Below are positions 55,173-64,000 of a DNA stretch of 64,000 bases, in pieces; the stretch's first letter is position 1; every line of letters begins with the position of its first letter. Below the pieces are notes generated by a model. That model did not search any database and was not told the DNA's origin. It worked only from the letters and a program-made list of their open reading frames with translations. Source of the stretch: Lysobacter_C viscosus. GTDB taxonomy: Bacteria; Pseudomonadota; Gammaproteobacteria; Xanthomonadales; Xanthomonadaceae. The translations under genes and the position numbers were made by a program. The stretch is from contig NZ_JBJMAV010000003.1 in NCBI RefSeq assembly GCF_046600715.1, forward strand, positions 62,001 to 126,000, written 5' to 3'.

Positions 55173-56465
55173 ATGGACGCCACGTGCCCGCCTGCCCGCG
55201 CCGCGCAGGACGCCCACCGCACCGTCGAGGCGGTGTGGCGGATCGAGTCGCCCAGGCTGATCGCCCGGCTGGCGCGGATGCTGCGCGACGTCGGCCACGC
55301 CGAGGACCTTGCACAGGATGCGCTGGTCGCCGCGCTCGAGCACTGGCCGCGCGAGGGTGTCCCCGACAACCCCGGTGCATGGTTGATGCAGACCGCCAAG
55401 CGCCGCGGCATCGACCGCATCCGCCACCGCGAGCTGGTCCACGAGCGGCACGCGCAATTCGGCCAGGCGCTGGAACCCGCGCCGATGCCCGCGCCTGACG
55501 ACACCGACCGGCTCGACGACGACATCGGCGATGACCTGCTGCGGCTGGTGTTCACCACCTGCCACCCGGTGCTGTCGACCGAAGCGCAGGTGGCGCTCAC
55601 CCTGCGCATGCTGGGCGGGTTGACCACCGCGGAGATCGCGCGCGCGTTCCTGCAGCCCGAGCCGACGGTGGCGCAGCGCATCGTACGGGCCAAGAAGACC
55701 CTGGCGAGCAGGCAGGTCGGGTTCCAGGCGCCTCGCCGCGAGGACCTGGCCGAACGCCTCGCGGCCGTGCTGGGCGTGGTCTACCTGGTGTTCAACGAAG
55801 GCTACGCGGCGACGGCCGGCGAGGACTGGATGCGTCCGGCCCTGTGCCAGGACGCGATGCGGCTGGGACGCGTACTGGCCGGGCTGCTGCCGGGCGAGCC
55901 GGAAGTGCACGGGCTGGTCGCGCTGATGGAAATACAGGCCTCCCGCATCCCGGCGCGCACGCAGCCCGATGGCACGCCGATCCTGTTGCTGGAGCAGGAC
56001 CGCGGCCGCTGGGACCGGTTGCTGATCGGTCATGGCCTGGCGGCACTGGCGCGTGCGCATCGACTGGGCGGCGCCGAGGGCAGCTACGTGCTGCAGGCGG
56101 ACATCGCCGCCTGCCACGCGCGCGCAGCCCGCGCCGGTGACACCGACTGGACCCGGATAGCGGCGCTGTACGCGAGGCTGGGCGAGATCGCGCCATCGCC
56201 GGTGATCGAGCTCAACCGCGCGGTCGCGGTGTCGATGGCGGATGGACCCGCCGCTGCGCTGCCGCTGGTGGATGCGCTCGCGGCAGGCGGCGCGCTGGCC
56301 GGCTACCACCCGCTGCCGGCCGTGCGCGGCGACCTGCTGTTCCGGCTGGGGCGCCATGCCGAGGCGGAGGTGGCCTTCAACGAGGCGGCTGCGCTCACCC
56401 GCAACGCACGCGAGCAGGCGCAGCTGCAGGCGCGGGCGGCCGAATGCGGTGCCAGCGCTTCCTAG
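55173..56465 (+). CDS. ECF42-type RNA polymerase sigma factor
   Basis: 430 residues, much longer than simple ECF sigmas. The N-terminal sigma part has region 2 (RLARMLRDVGHAEDLAQDALVAALEHW, AWLMQTAKRRGIDRIRHRE) and region 4 (LTLRMLGGLTTAEIARAFLQPEPTVAQRIVRAKKTL). The C-terminal 230 residues are a helical TPR-like extension (VYLVFNEGYAATAG...ELNRAVAVSMADGP). ECF42 sigmas have this tail and sit with DGPF genes, as here. The tail is thought to act in place of an anti-sigma factor, but activation is not known for this gene. Confidence 0.9.
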   Translation: MDATCPPARAAQDAHRTVEAVWRIESPRLIARLARMLRDVGHAEDLAQDALVAALEHWPREGVPDNPGAWLMQTAKRRGIDRIRHRELVHERHAQFGQALEPAPMPAPDDTDRLDDDIGDDLLRLVFTTCHPVLSTEAQVALTLRMLGGLTTAEIARAFLQPEPTVAQRIVRAKKTLASRQVGFQAPRREDLAERLAAVLGVVYLVFNEGYAATAGEDWMRPALCQDAMRLGRVLAGLLPGEPEVHGLVALMEIQASRIPARTQPDGTPILLLEQDRGRWDRLLIGHGLAALARAHRLGGAEGSYVLQADIAACHARAARAGDTDWTRIAALYARLGEIAPSPVIELNRAVAVSMADGPAAALPLVDALAAGGALAGYHPLPAVRGDLLFRLGRHAEAEVAFNEAAALTRNAREQAQLQARAAECGASAS

Positions 56466-56822
56466 CCGGGCGCCCCGGGGCGAATCCTGGTCAGAAGCCG
56501 TGGCGAAGGCTGCCACGTCGCCCGACCGACCACCGGTGGGGAGTTGCGAGTGTCAGTGGATCGCTCGCGCACCGGACGCACGCATGGGCCGCCGGCGCGA
56601 AGCCGGGCCTGGACCGCAAAGCGGAAAAGGAGGGGACCGAACGCCGCGCGTCACTGCCAGCGACGTGTTCGCGATATCGACGCGGACGCCGCATAGGTGC
56701 AGCCGCGGAGCGCGGGCCCAGTCCGCGCTCCGTGGCCGCCCGCACGGTCGAGGTCGGACCGAACGGCTCCTGACGAGGAGGCCGCCGATTCTCCGGATGC
56801 GCGTCGCAGCGCATGAGACCGT
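56466..56822. other. Intergenic region, no gene seen
   Basis: 357 bp between the ECF42 gene and the convergent glycosyltransferase gene. Open frames are Arg-rich and show no conserved product, and there is no clear terminator or REP. Confidence 0.5.
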
Positions 56823-57527
56823 TCAGTCGCGTCGATCGCCGTACCACAGGCCCAATGCATCCCGGTTGCGCAGCAGCCGCCGCCCGCGCACGGCGAACCG
56901 CAGCATCAGCAGCAGGTGCTCACCCAGCGGGTGGCTGCGGAGCTTGCGCGCCGAGGTCCACGCCCGCTCGCGCAGCACCACGAAGCGGCCCCGTGCCGCC
57001 AGCGCACGGCTGAGGGCCACGTCCTCGCCGGCGAACCAGCGCTCGTCGAAGCCGCCCACCGCTTCGAATGCCTCGCGCCGGCAGAACACGAAACAACCGG
57101 CCGCCGCGTGCATCCGTCGCAGCAGCCAGTTCGAGACCGCCAGGCCCCAGCGAACGTGCCATGCCAGCGGTCCGCGCAGGGCCACGGTCGCACCGCCACC
57201 CACCGCCCCGGCTTCCAGTGCGGCCAGCGCGGCGCCCAGCAGGGTGGCATCGATATTGGTGTCGGCATCGACGAAGACCAGTGTGTCCCCCGTTGCCAGG
57301 CATGCACCGGCGTTGCGGGTGGCGGCGATGTGGCGATGCTCGACCCGCAGCACGCGCGCGCCGCAGGCCCGGGCGATGTCGCCGGAGCCGTCGCGTGATG
57401 CGTCGTCGACCACGATGATCTCGTAACCGCCAGCACCGACGGTGGCGGCCGCGGCCTCGTGCAGCACCCGCAGGGTGCCGGGCAGGCGGGTGGCCTCGTC
57501 GTGGGCGGGGACGATCAGCGACAACAT
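56823..57527 (-). CDS. Family 2 glycosyltransferase
   Basis: 234 residues. MLSLIVPAHDEATRLPGTL, then IIVVDDASRDGSGDIARACG, the DxD-containing VFVDADTNIDATLL, and AVGGFDERWFAGEDVALSRAL. No membrane segment is obvious beyond a hydrophobic stretch near the end. The start at 57527 is used; the longer frame to 57557 adds 10 residues with no support. The acceptor is unknown. Confidence 0.88.
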   Translation of the reverse strand: MLSLIVPAHDEATRLPGTLRVLHEAAAATVGAGGYEIIVVDDASRDGSGDIARACGARVLRVEHRHIAATRNAGACLATGDTLVFVDADTNIDATLLGAALAALEAGAVGGGATVALRGPLAWHVRWGLAVSNWLLRRMHAAAGCFVFCRREAFEAVGGFDERWFAGEDVALSRALAARGRFVVLRERAWTSARKLRSHPLGEHLLLMLRFAVRGRRLLRNRDALGLWYGDRRD

Positions 57528-57578
57528 CGGTCGATCATGGCACGCAGGCCCCGGCACACCGGACCAGGCACTCCGTCT

Positions 57579-57881
57579 TCAGCCGCCCGGGTGGGACACG
57601 CGGTGCCGGGGTGGGGGGAGGGCGCCGGCGTCGGCCGCCTCGAGCGCCGGGAACTGCCCGGTCATGCGCACCCCGTCGGCCACCCCCCAGCGGATGGCCA
57701 CGCGCCGAAGGCGCAGCGACGTGGCCTCGCGCAGGGTCGCGGGCGTGTCGCGGAGGATGGCGTCGTGGCGCTCGGCCCAAGCCGCGGCAAAGGCGAACAG
57801 CCCGCGGTGGCCGTGCTGCAGGCCCGGCATGTCCTGCTCCAGGCGCGCAATGGCCGCGTCGATTCCGGCGGCGTCTAGCAC
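57579..57881 (-). CDS. Hypothetical protein, start uncertain, possibly frameshifted
   Basis: About 100 residues from GTG 57881 (LDAAGIDAAIARLEQDMPGL, LFAFAAAWAERHDAIL, SLRLRRVAIRWGVADGV). The sequence looks coding but I recognise no family. A better start lies in another frame: CTGGAG and ATG 57927 open MSHVPHRAGVQAG, which ends at a TAG just before this frame. A single indel between the two frames would join them, so the gene may be broken or mis-sequenced. Confidence 0.45.
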   Translation of the reverse strand: MLDAAGIDAAIARLEQDMPGLQHGHRGLFAFAAAWAERHDAILRDTPATLREATSLRLRRVAIRWGVADGVRMTGQFPALEAADAGALPPPRHRVSHPGG

Positions 57882-58148
57882 CGGGACGGGCCCGCCTGGA
57901 CACCGGCGCGGTGGGGGACATGCGACATGAAGCGGACTCCAGGAGCGATGCCGTGCGACCACACGCCGGGTCGGCGCAGGCTGCAGGCGGCGGTCAAGGA
58001 CACTGCCCGCGGCGTGATCGCACGGTGAACCGTGCGGCCGCTCGCCGTTCCGGCACCACCCCTTGCAGGATGCTGCATCCGCGCAGCGGGGTTGATCCTC
58101 TGGCGCAGTGGGGCATGCTGCAACACCCACGACCACCGCGAGCACGGC

Positions 58149-59213
<1,065 letters not shown>

Positions 59214-59250
59214 GCCGGGGCCCTGGGATGACCGACCGGAAGCCGCACTG

Positions 59251-60018
59251 ATGGCACTCAACACCCACGCGATCCGCGCGATCTACCGTTTCGAAATGGC
59301 GCGCACCTTCCGCACCCTCGGCGAGTCGATCGCCTCGCCGGTGCTGACCACGTCGCTGTACTTCATCGTCTTCGGCGCGGCGATCGGTTCGCGCATGGGC
59401 GACATCGACGGGGTGAGCTACGGCGCCTTCATCATCCCCGGCCTGATCATGCTGTCGCTGCTCAGCGAGAGCATCTCCAACGCGTCCTTCGGCATCTACA
59501 TGCCCAAGTGGTCCGGGACCATCTACGAACTGCTGTCGGCGCCGGTGTCGTACGTTGAAGTGCTGCTGGGCTATGTGGGCGCGGCGGCAACCAAGTCGCT
59601 GGTACTGGGGTTGCTGATCCTGGCGACCGCGCGGCTGTTCGTGCCGTATGAAATCGAGCACCCGCTGTGGATGCTCTGCTTCCTGGTGCTGACCGCGCTG
59701 AGCTTCAGCCTGTTCGGTTTCATCATCGGGCTGTGGGCCGACGACTTCCAGAAACTGCAGATCATCCCGTTGATGGTGATCACCCCGCTCACGTTCCTGG
59801 GCGGGGCGTTCTACTCCATCCACATGCTGCCGCCGTTCTGGCAGAAGGTGACCCTGTTCAACCCGGTGGTCTACCTGATCAGCGGGATGCGCTGGAGTTT
59901 CTACGGCGTGTCCGATGTCAACGTCGCGCTCAGCGCGGCGCTGATCCTGGTCTTCCTGGGCGCGTGCCTGGTCGCGGTGTGGTGGATCTTCCGTACCGGC
60001 TGGAAGCTCAAGGCCTGA
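59251..60018 (+). CDS. ABC-2 type permease
   Basis: 255 residues with six hydrophobic segments. ALNTHAIRAIYRFEMARTF opens the family; IIPGLIMLSLLSESISNASFGIY, PVSYVEVLLGYVGAA and TPLTFLGGAFYSIHMLPPFW follow, the latter being the conserved ABC-2 region. It pairs with the ATP-binding protein at 58149 in drug, lipid or polysaccharide export; no substrate clue is visible. Confidence 0.92.
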   Translation: MALNTHAIRAIYRFEMARTFRTLGESIASPVLTTSLYFIVFGAAIGSRMGDIDGVSYGAFIIPGLIMLSLLSESISNASFGIYMPKWSGTIYELLSAPVSYVEVLLGYVGAAATKSLVLGLLILATARLFVPYEIEHPLWMLCFLVLTALSFSLFGFIIGLWADDFQKLQIIPLMVITPLTFLGGAFYSIHMLPPFWQKVTLFNPVVYLISGMRWSFYGVSDVNVALSAALILVFLGACLVAVWWIFRTGWKLKA

Positions 60019-60042
60019 CGCGCCGCGACGGGCGCGCGGGCG

Positions 60043-60315
60043 TTACTCCGCGGCGTCGCCTGCGGCGGTGTCCAGGAACCAGGCCTCGACCGTGCCCCTG
60101 GCCTTCATGGTCATCGGCTGGCCGCGGCGGTCGAGCGACTTGCCGACCGGCAGCCGCACCCAGCCCTCGCTGATGCAGTATTCCTCGACGTTGTGACGTT
60201 CGATCCCGTTGAAGCGGATGCCGATGCCGCGTTCGAGCACCACCTCGGCGTAATGCGGGCTGCGCGGGTCGGTGGAGAGGCGGTCGGGCGGGGTGTCTGC
60301 GGTGTGCTCGGGCAT
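60043..60315 (-). CDS. DUF3297 family protein
   Basis: 90 residues. DRLSTDPRSPHYAEVVLERG, IGIRFNGIERHNVEEYCISEGW and GKSLDRRGQPMTMKARGTVEAW match DUF3297, a small conserved protein of unknown function. Start at ATG 60315 (MPEHTADTPPD). It converges on the ABC permease. Confidence 0.88.
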   Translation of the reverse strand: MPEHTADTPPDRLSTDPRSPHYAEVVLERGIGIRFNGIERHNVEEYCISEGWVRLPVGKSLDRRGQPMTMKARGTVEAWFLDTAAGDAAE

Positions 60316-60423
60316 GGGCCTGGATCGAGGGTCGCGCGCCGGTCGGCGCGGGGGCGCGCAGGATACGCCCCGCACGGGCGCGGGTCGAACCGCTACCTGA
60401 TCGGGCGACCGCGGGGAGGCGGA

Positions 60424-60690
60424 TCAGTCCCGGTGCGGGAAACCGGGGTTGGCGTCGCCCGGCAGTGCGTCGCGCCATGCGGCGTAGACCGGTTCGGCGG
60501 CTTCCAGCCAGTCCAGCCCGGTGCCTGCGGCGTGGGCCGCCTGCCATTGCGATCCAAGCTCGGGCTCGATCACGTTCCAGGTGCGGAAACCATGTCGGTT
60601 GCGGGCCTGGATCCCGAACTGGGTCGCCCGCAGTGTCTGGTGGGCCATCAGGGGCAGGGGGCGCAGGCGCGATTCGATGACGGCCGACAT
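60424..60690 (-). CDS. Conserved hypothetical protein
   Basis: 88 residues from ATG 60690 (MSAVIESRLRPLPLMAHQTL). The body reads TLRATQFGIQARNRHGFRTWNVIEPELGSQWQAAHAAG, with several Trp and Arg. It looks soluble and folded. No family is recognised. It lies 108 bp upstream of the DUF3297 gene, same strand. Confidence 0.65.
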   Translation of the reverse strand: MSAVIESRLRPLPLMAHQTLRATQFGIQARNRHGFRTWNVIEPELGSQWQAAHAAGTGLDWLEAAEPVYAAWRDALPGDANPGFPHRD

Positions 60691-60768
60691 GGGTGGGTTC
60701 CGGGCTGGGGTCGCGCCATGCTGGGCGCCTGGATGTAAACGGCGGGTGGACGCCGCTGCGGCCACCAC

Positions 60769-61053
60769 CTATGCCCGCTCGCCCCGCCCCTGCGCCTTGG
60801 CGTTGGCGATCACCGCCCTGACCAGCTCGCGGTCGGCGTGCCGGGAAATCGCCACCGCCCCCAGCGCGATCGCGCGCTCGCGCATCGGGGCAGGCACGTC
60901 GTAATGGGCACCGCTGGTCCGGTTCTGGAACGCGCGTCGTGGCAGGCCCAGGCGGCCGGCAAACGCGTGCAGTTCGGCCAGGGTGTCGGCCATCAGGTGC
61001 GCCCAGCGCTGGCCGCGCCACAGGGTCACCGCATCGTCGACGTACACGGGCAT
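60769..61053 (-). CDS. DUF4031 family protein
   Basis: 94 residues. MPVYVDDAVTLWRGQRWAHL, AELHAFAGRLGLPRRAFQ, HYDVPAPMRERAIALGAV: the DUF4031 pattern. Function unknown. Start is ATG 61053, 4 bp after the stop of the VOC gene, so the two genes are translationally coupled. The longer frame upstream is antisense to exoD and rejected. Confidence 0.9.
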   Translation of the reverse strand: MPVYVDDAVTLWRGQRWAHLMADTLAELHAFAGRLGLPRRAFQNRTSGAHYDVPAPMRERAIALGAVAISRHADRELVRAVIANAKAQGRGERA

Positions 61054-61057
61054 GCCG

Positions 61058-61492
61058 TTAGCGCGCGAACAGCTGCGAGGGGTCGGCGAAGGCCTTGAAC
61101 TCGAGCGCGTTCCCGGACGGGTCATGGAAGAACATGGTCGACTGCTCACCCGGCCCACCGGCGAAGCGCACGTGCGGCTCGACCACGAAACGAACCCCCG
61201 CGCCGCGCAGCCGGGTGGCCAGCGCGGTCCAGTCGTCCATGGGCAGGACCACGCCGAAGTGCGGGACCGGCACGTCATGGCCGTCCACTGCGTTGTGCGC
61301 CTGCGGGGTGGACGCCCGGGCCGCGTCGCTGCGGTGGCAGACCAGCTGGTGGCCGTAGAGGTCGAAGTCAACCCACTGCGAGTCGCTGCGGCCTTCCACG
61401 CAGCCCAGCAGGCGGCCGTAGAAGTCGCGGGCCGCGGCGAGGTCGTGAACCGGGACTGCAAGGTGGAACGGGGGCAGGGGCGGGCGGGGCAT
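61058..61492 (-). CDS. VOC family protein (glyoxalase-like)
   Basis: 144 residues. PRPPLPPFHLAVPVHDLAAARDF, VPHFGVVLPMDDWTALATRL, GGPGEQSTMFFHDPSGNALEFKAF. The His and Glu that bind metal in VOC enzymes are seen at HLAV and LEFK. The start at 61492 is used because further upstream residues are unstructured. Operon partner of the DUF4031 gene. Confidence 0.9.
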   Translation of the reverse strand: MPRPPLPPFHLAVPVHDLAAARDFYGRLLGCVEGRSDSQWVDFDLYGHQLVCHRSDAARASTPQAHNAVDGHDVPVPHFGVVLPMDDWTALATRLRGAGVRFVVEPHVRFAGGPGEQSTMFFHDPSGNALEFKAFADPSQLFAR

Positions 61493-61605
61493 GGCGGCCT
61501 GGATGGGTATCGGTGGATCCGGGGGGCCATCCTCGCATCCCGGTCCCGTAGCGGCGCATGCACGCACGGCCGGCATAATGGCCCGCCCCATGACCGGAGC
61601 CGGCC

Positions 61606-62274
61606 TTGCCGACCCCCGACCCCCGCACCGCCGAGGCCCGCAGCCTCGATGACGCGCATGCCTCGCTTGGCGACCAGCTGGGCGCGATCATTGCCGGCCT
61701 GCCCCCCGACACGATCAGCCTGGGCGAGTTGCTGGACGTGTTCGGCGACGAGGGCCTGTTGCTGATGACGGTGCTGCTGACCCTGGTGTTCCTGATCCCG
61801 GTGTCGATCCCGGGGGTGAGCACGGTGTTCGGCGCGGCCATCCTGCTGGTCGGTATCAGCCGCCTGTTCGGCCGCGAACTGTGGCTGCCGGCGAAACTGC
61901 GCACCCGCGGCCTGCCCGCGGACAAGTTGCGCCCGGGCCTGGAGCGGGGCATGCACTGGGTCCGCAGGATGGAACGCATCAGCCGGCCGCACCGCCTGCC
62001 GGCGCTGGCCGGTGGTGGGGGCGTCCACCTGTTCAACAACCTCGCCTTCATCCTGGCCGCGCTGCTGCTGATGGCGCCGTTCGGGTTCGTGCCCTTCAGC
62101 AATACATTCCCGGCGGTCGCGCTGCTGCTGTATGCGGTGGGGATGATCCAGCGCGACGGCGGCGCCATCCTGCTCGGCCACCTGGCCAACCTGACCACGA
62201 TCGCCTACTTCGGCGTGTTGATCGGCGGCGGCGGCATGGCCGCGCACCAGTTGTTCCAGCGCTTCTTCGGCTGA
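61606..62274 (+). CDS. Exopolysaccharide synthesis protein ExoD-like
   Basis: 222 residues with about three to four hydrophobic segments. The frame starts at a TTG with CGGAG 8 bp upstream; the ATG at 61590 is out of frame. The body matches ExoD: DTISLGELLDVFGDEGLLLM, LIPVSIPGVSTVFGAAILLVGI, FGFVPFSNTFPAVALLLYAVG. ExoD proteins are membrane proteins linked to EPS and alkali tolerance in rhizobia. Confidence 0.88.
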   Translation: MPTPDPRTAEARSLDDAHASLGDQLGAIIAGLPPDTISLGELLDVFGDEGLLLMTVLLTLVFLIPVSIPGVSTVFGAAILLVGISRLFGRELWLPAKLRTRGLPADKLRPGLERGMHWVRRMERISRPHRLPALAGGGGVHLFNNLAFILAALLLMAPFGFVPFSNTFPAVALLLYAVGMIQRDGGAILLGHLANLTTIAYFGVLIGGGGMAAHQLFQRFFG

Positions 62275-62359
62275 GTGGCCTGCGCGGCGCGGCCGCCGCG
62301 CTCTCCTGCCCTGCACGGTCGGCGCCAGCCCGGCGCGAACCCCGCCGGGAGCAGACCAC

Positions 62360-62695
62360 ATGGACCGCTCAAACGCACCCCACCGGCGAGGCCGACTGGC
62401 CGCACTCGCACTCGCGCTGGTGGTCGGCGCGGGCGCAGGCACGGCGCTGGCGCAGGACGCCGTCGCGCCGTCGCGCCGTCGCCTGCAGCGTCTGCAGCGT
62501 CTGCAGCGCCAGCGTCGGTGGATACAGACGGCGTGCTGAGCGCACAGGAGCATGCCGCCGCGACCAGCGCCGCCTACCGGAAACTGGACGCCGACGGCGA
62601 TGGCCGGCTGACCCTGGAGGAGGGCCCGGGCCGGGGCGGCCGCCGCACGCGTCGGGCGCTGCCGCGGCGCCGCCTACGCCGCGCTGACCCGGTGA
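62360..62695 (+). pseudogene. EF-hand protein, frameshifted in an 8-bp tandem repeat
   Basis: ATG 62360 opens a signal peptide (RRGRLAALALALVVGAGAGTALAQDA) but the frame ends at TGA 62537. The next frame reads DTDGVLSAQEH and KLDADGDGRLTLEE, two EF-hand calcium loops. Between them GCCGTCGC occurs three times in a row (62459-62482). With two copies the signal-peptide frame would run into the EF-hand frame. The C-terminal end is also ambiguous. This is a frameshifted or phase-variable gene, or an assembly error. Confidence 0.6.
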
Positions 62696-62804
62696 CGGCG
62701 CATCGCGTCGCACGTCGCCTTCAGTTTTCCGCGCCGGGGCCGATGCCGGGAGTGAAACGCGGCCGTCCCCCGGTCGCGCGCCCATTGCCCGACCGGAGAC
62801 CTGC

Positions 62805-64000
62805 GTGCGCCCCGTGCTGGAGGAAGAACTCATCGTCGGCAGTCCGCTGGCATGGCCGCTTTTCGACCCGGCCGGCAAGCTGCTGGCCGATGCCGGCGTG
62901 GTGGTGCTGTGCGAGGCGCAGCGCCTGACGCTGCTGCAGCGGGGCCATGTCGACCCGGCGCTGTGCCTGGTCGAGGACGCGGGCCCCACCGACGAAGCGA
63001 GCGCCGCCGCCGAAGCGCCGCCCGCGCCCCTGCCACCGGTGTTCGGCGAGGTGCGCGCGCTCAAGCGACGGCTGGCCGAGGCGCACATGCAACTGCTGGC
63101 CGCCGGCACGCCCGATGGTGCGCTGATGGCGCTGGAGCTGGTGACCGAGCTGCAAGCCCTCGTGGACCGGGATGCGGATGCCGCGCTTGCAGCGGTGCAG
63201 CTTGACCTGGACGACGGTGGGCCGATCTCGCGCCAGGTCCACGCGGCGATCCTGTGCCAGATGGCCACCCGCGCCCGGGGATGCGAGCCGGCCGAAGTCG
63301 ATTCGATGATGGCCGCCGCGCTCACCTACGACCTGGCGCTGGGCCCGATCGCCGAGACCCTCAACAGCCAGCAGGGCGAACTCAGCCCCGAGCAGCGGCG
63401 GCAGGTCGAGGCCCACCCCGACGAGGCGGTGATGCTGCTCAGGGCCGCCGGGGTCGAGGACCCGTTGTGGCTGGATGCGGTCCAGCACCACCACGAGCGA
63501 CTGGACGGCAGCGGCTATCCGCACGGATTGCGGGGTGATGACATCGGTGCCGGCGCCCGGCTGCTGGCGGTGGTGGACATCTTCTCGGCGATGGTGCGGC
63601 CGCGTGCCTACCGCGAGGCGGTCATCGCACGCAACGCGCTGCGCAACCTGTTCCTGGAACGGGGCACCGCGGTGGACGCCGAACTGCCGGGGTTGCTGGT
63701 CAAGGAAATCGGTGTGTTCCCGCCCGGCACCGTGGTGCGTCTGGCCAGCGGCGAGGTGGGCGTGGTCACCCATCGCGGCGGCAATGCCGCGTGCCCGCGG
63801 GTGGCACGCCTGGTCAACGCCAACGGGACGTTCGCGGCGGTAGCCCGCTCGCGCGACACCCGCGAAGCCGAGCACGCCATCGTGGAGGCCGTGCCCCAGG
63901 CCCGCTACCAGGCCTTCCTGAGCAATTGCGCGAGATTCTGGGCCGATGCCCCGGCGGGCAGGCCGGTGCTGGCCCGTACCGCGGCCCCGCTTCCAGCACA
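62805..64000 (+). CDS. Degenerate HD-GYP-like domain protein (partial, runs off window end)
   Basis: The frame is open for 398 codons from GTG 62805 to the window end with no stop. GGAG stands 7 bp before the GTG. The C-terminal domain has QHHHERLDGSGYPHGL and GARLLAVVDIFSAMVRPRAYREAV, the GYP half of HD-GYP c-di-GMP phosphodiesterases. The HD half is changed: ALTYDLALGPIAETL has Tyr-Asp where HDIGK is expected. The N-terminal 100 residues have no clear family, and the end of the protein is missing. Confidence 0.85.
   Translation, partial: MRPVLEEELIVGSPLAWPLFDPAGKLLADAGVVVLCEAQRLTLLQRGHVDPALCLVEDAGPTDEASAAAEAPPAPLPPVFGEVRALKRRLAEAHMQLLAAGTPDGALMALELVTELQALVDRDADAALAAVQLDLDDGGPISRQVHAAILCQMATRARGCEPAEVDSMMAAALTYDLALGPIAETLNSQQGELSPEQRRQVEAHPDEAVMLLRAAGVEDPLWLDAVQHHHERLDGSGYPHGLRGDDIGAGARLLAVVDIFSAMVRPRAYREAVIARNALRNLFLERGTAVDAELPGLLVKEIGVFPPGTVVRLASGEVGVVTHRGGNAACPRVARLVNANGTFAAVARSRDTREAEHAIVEAVPQARYQAFLSNCARFWADAPAGRPVLARTAAPLPA

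Noticed and set aside
61054..62553. 594-residue minus-strand frame ending in the DUF4031 gene
   Set aside because: Only the final 94 residues match a family; the upstream part is antisense to exoD and the EF-hand locus.

Overview
The window is high-GC chromosomal DNA from a gammaproteobacterium of the Xanthomonadaceae, most like Lysobacter or Luteimonas. The grounds are the dispersed REP palindromes with the GGAGCGACGTAAGTCGC core, a toxin with a C-terminal XVIPCD (Xanthomonas-type T4SS effector) domain, homodimeric AceE, a MaeB-type malic enzyme, and the general gene repertoire. It is one scaffold piece with a 96-base N gap near the left end. No rRNA, tRNA, CRISPR array or classical IS was recognised.

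Layout. 1-4,300: REP tandem array with the N gap, lipocalin lipoprotein, small membrane protein, secreted prolyl oligopeptidase. 4,323-9,574: minus-strand operon alaA / SGNH lipoprotein / methyltransferase, then rsgA overlapping a DUF1704 HExxxH metallohydrolase. 9,613-10,510: composite REP array of about 177-bp units. 10,634-13,919: maeB and a glycosyltransferase. 13,929-14,660: eight-copy 94-bp REP array abutting a REP-associated tyrosine transposase (RAYT) gene, then aceE with a strong terminator. 18,378-25,150: AT-richer acquired defence island. It holds three overlapping genes that match the Detocs phage-defence system (dtcA kinase, dtcB stand-alone receiver, dtcC receiver fused to a nucleoside-phosphorylase-like ATP nucleosidase) and a putative type IV SRA-HNH restriction endonuclease. 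The island is threaded with GGGGTCAGAG repeats that carry copied fragments of the neighbouring membrane-protein gene.

25,334-33,087: small proteins, a WYL regulator with a GST, a class A PBP, a CPBP protease with its MarR regulator and an operator. 33,220-36,406: an enlarged SRAP protein, and an XVIPCD effector with its lipoprotein immunity partner. 36,653-41,413: DUF885 lipoprotein, msrB and a secreted S9 peptidase. 41,564-48,697: flavodoxin-like reductase, LytS/LytTR two-component pair, further small proteins, membrane LytTR regulator, acyltransferase. 48,777-53,129: L,D-transpeptidase, TonB-C protein, PNPOx-like protein with a histone-like tail, SDR. 53,234-56,465: YciI/DGPF and VOC proteins with an ECF42-type sigma factor. 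56,823-64,000: glycosyltransferase, ABC exporter, several small conserved genes, ExoD, a frameshifted EF-hand gene, and a degenerate HD-GYP protein cut by the window end.

Most genes are housekeeping or envelope functions. The features most worth attention are the Detocs/HNH defence island, the RAYT-REP system, and the T4SS effector-immunity pair.
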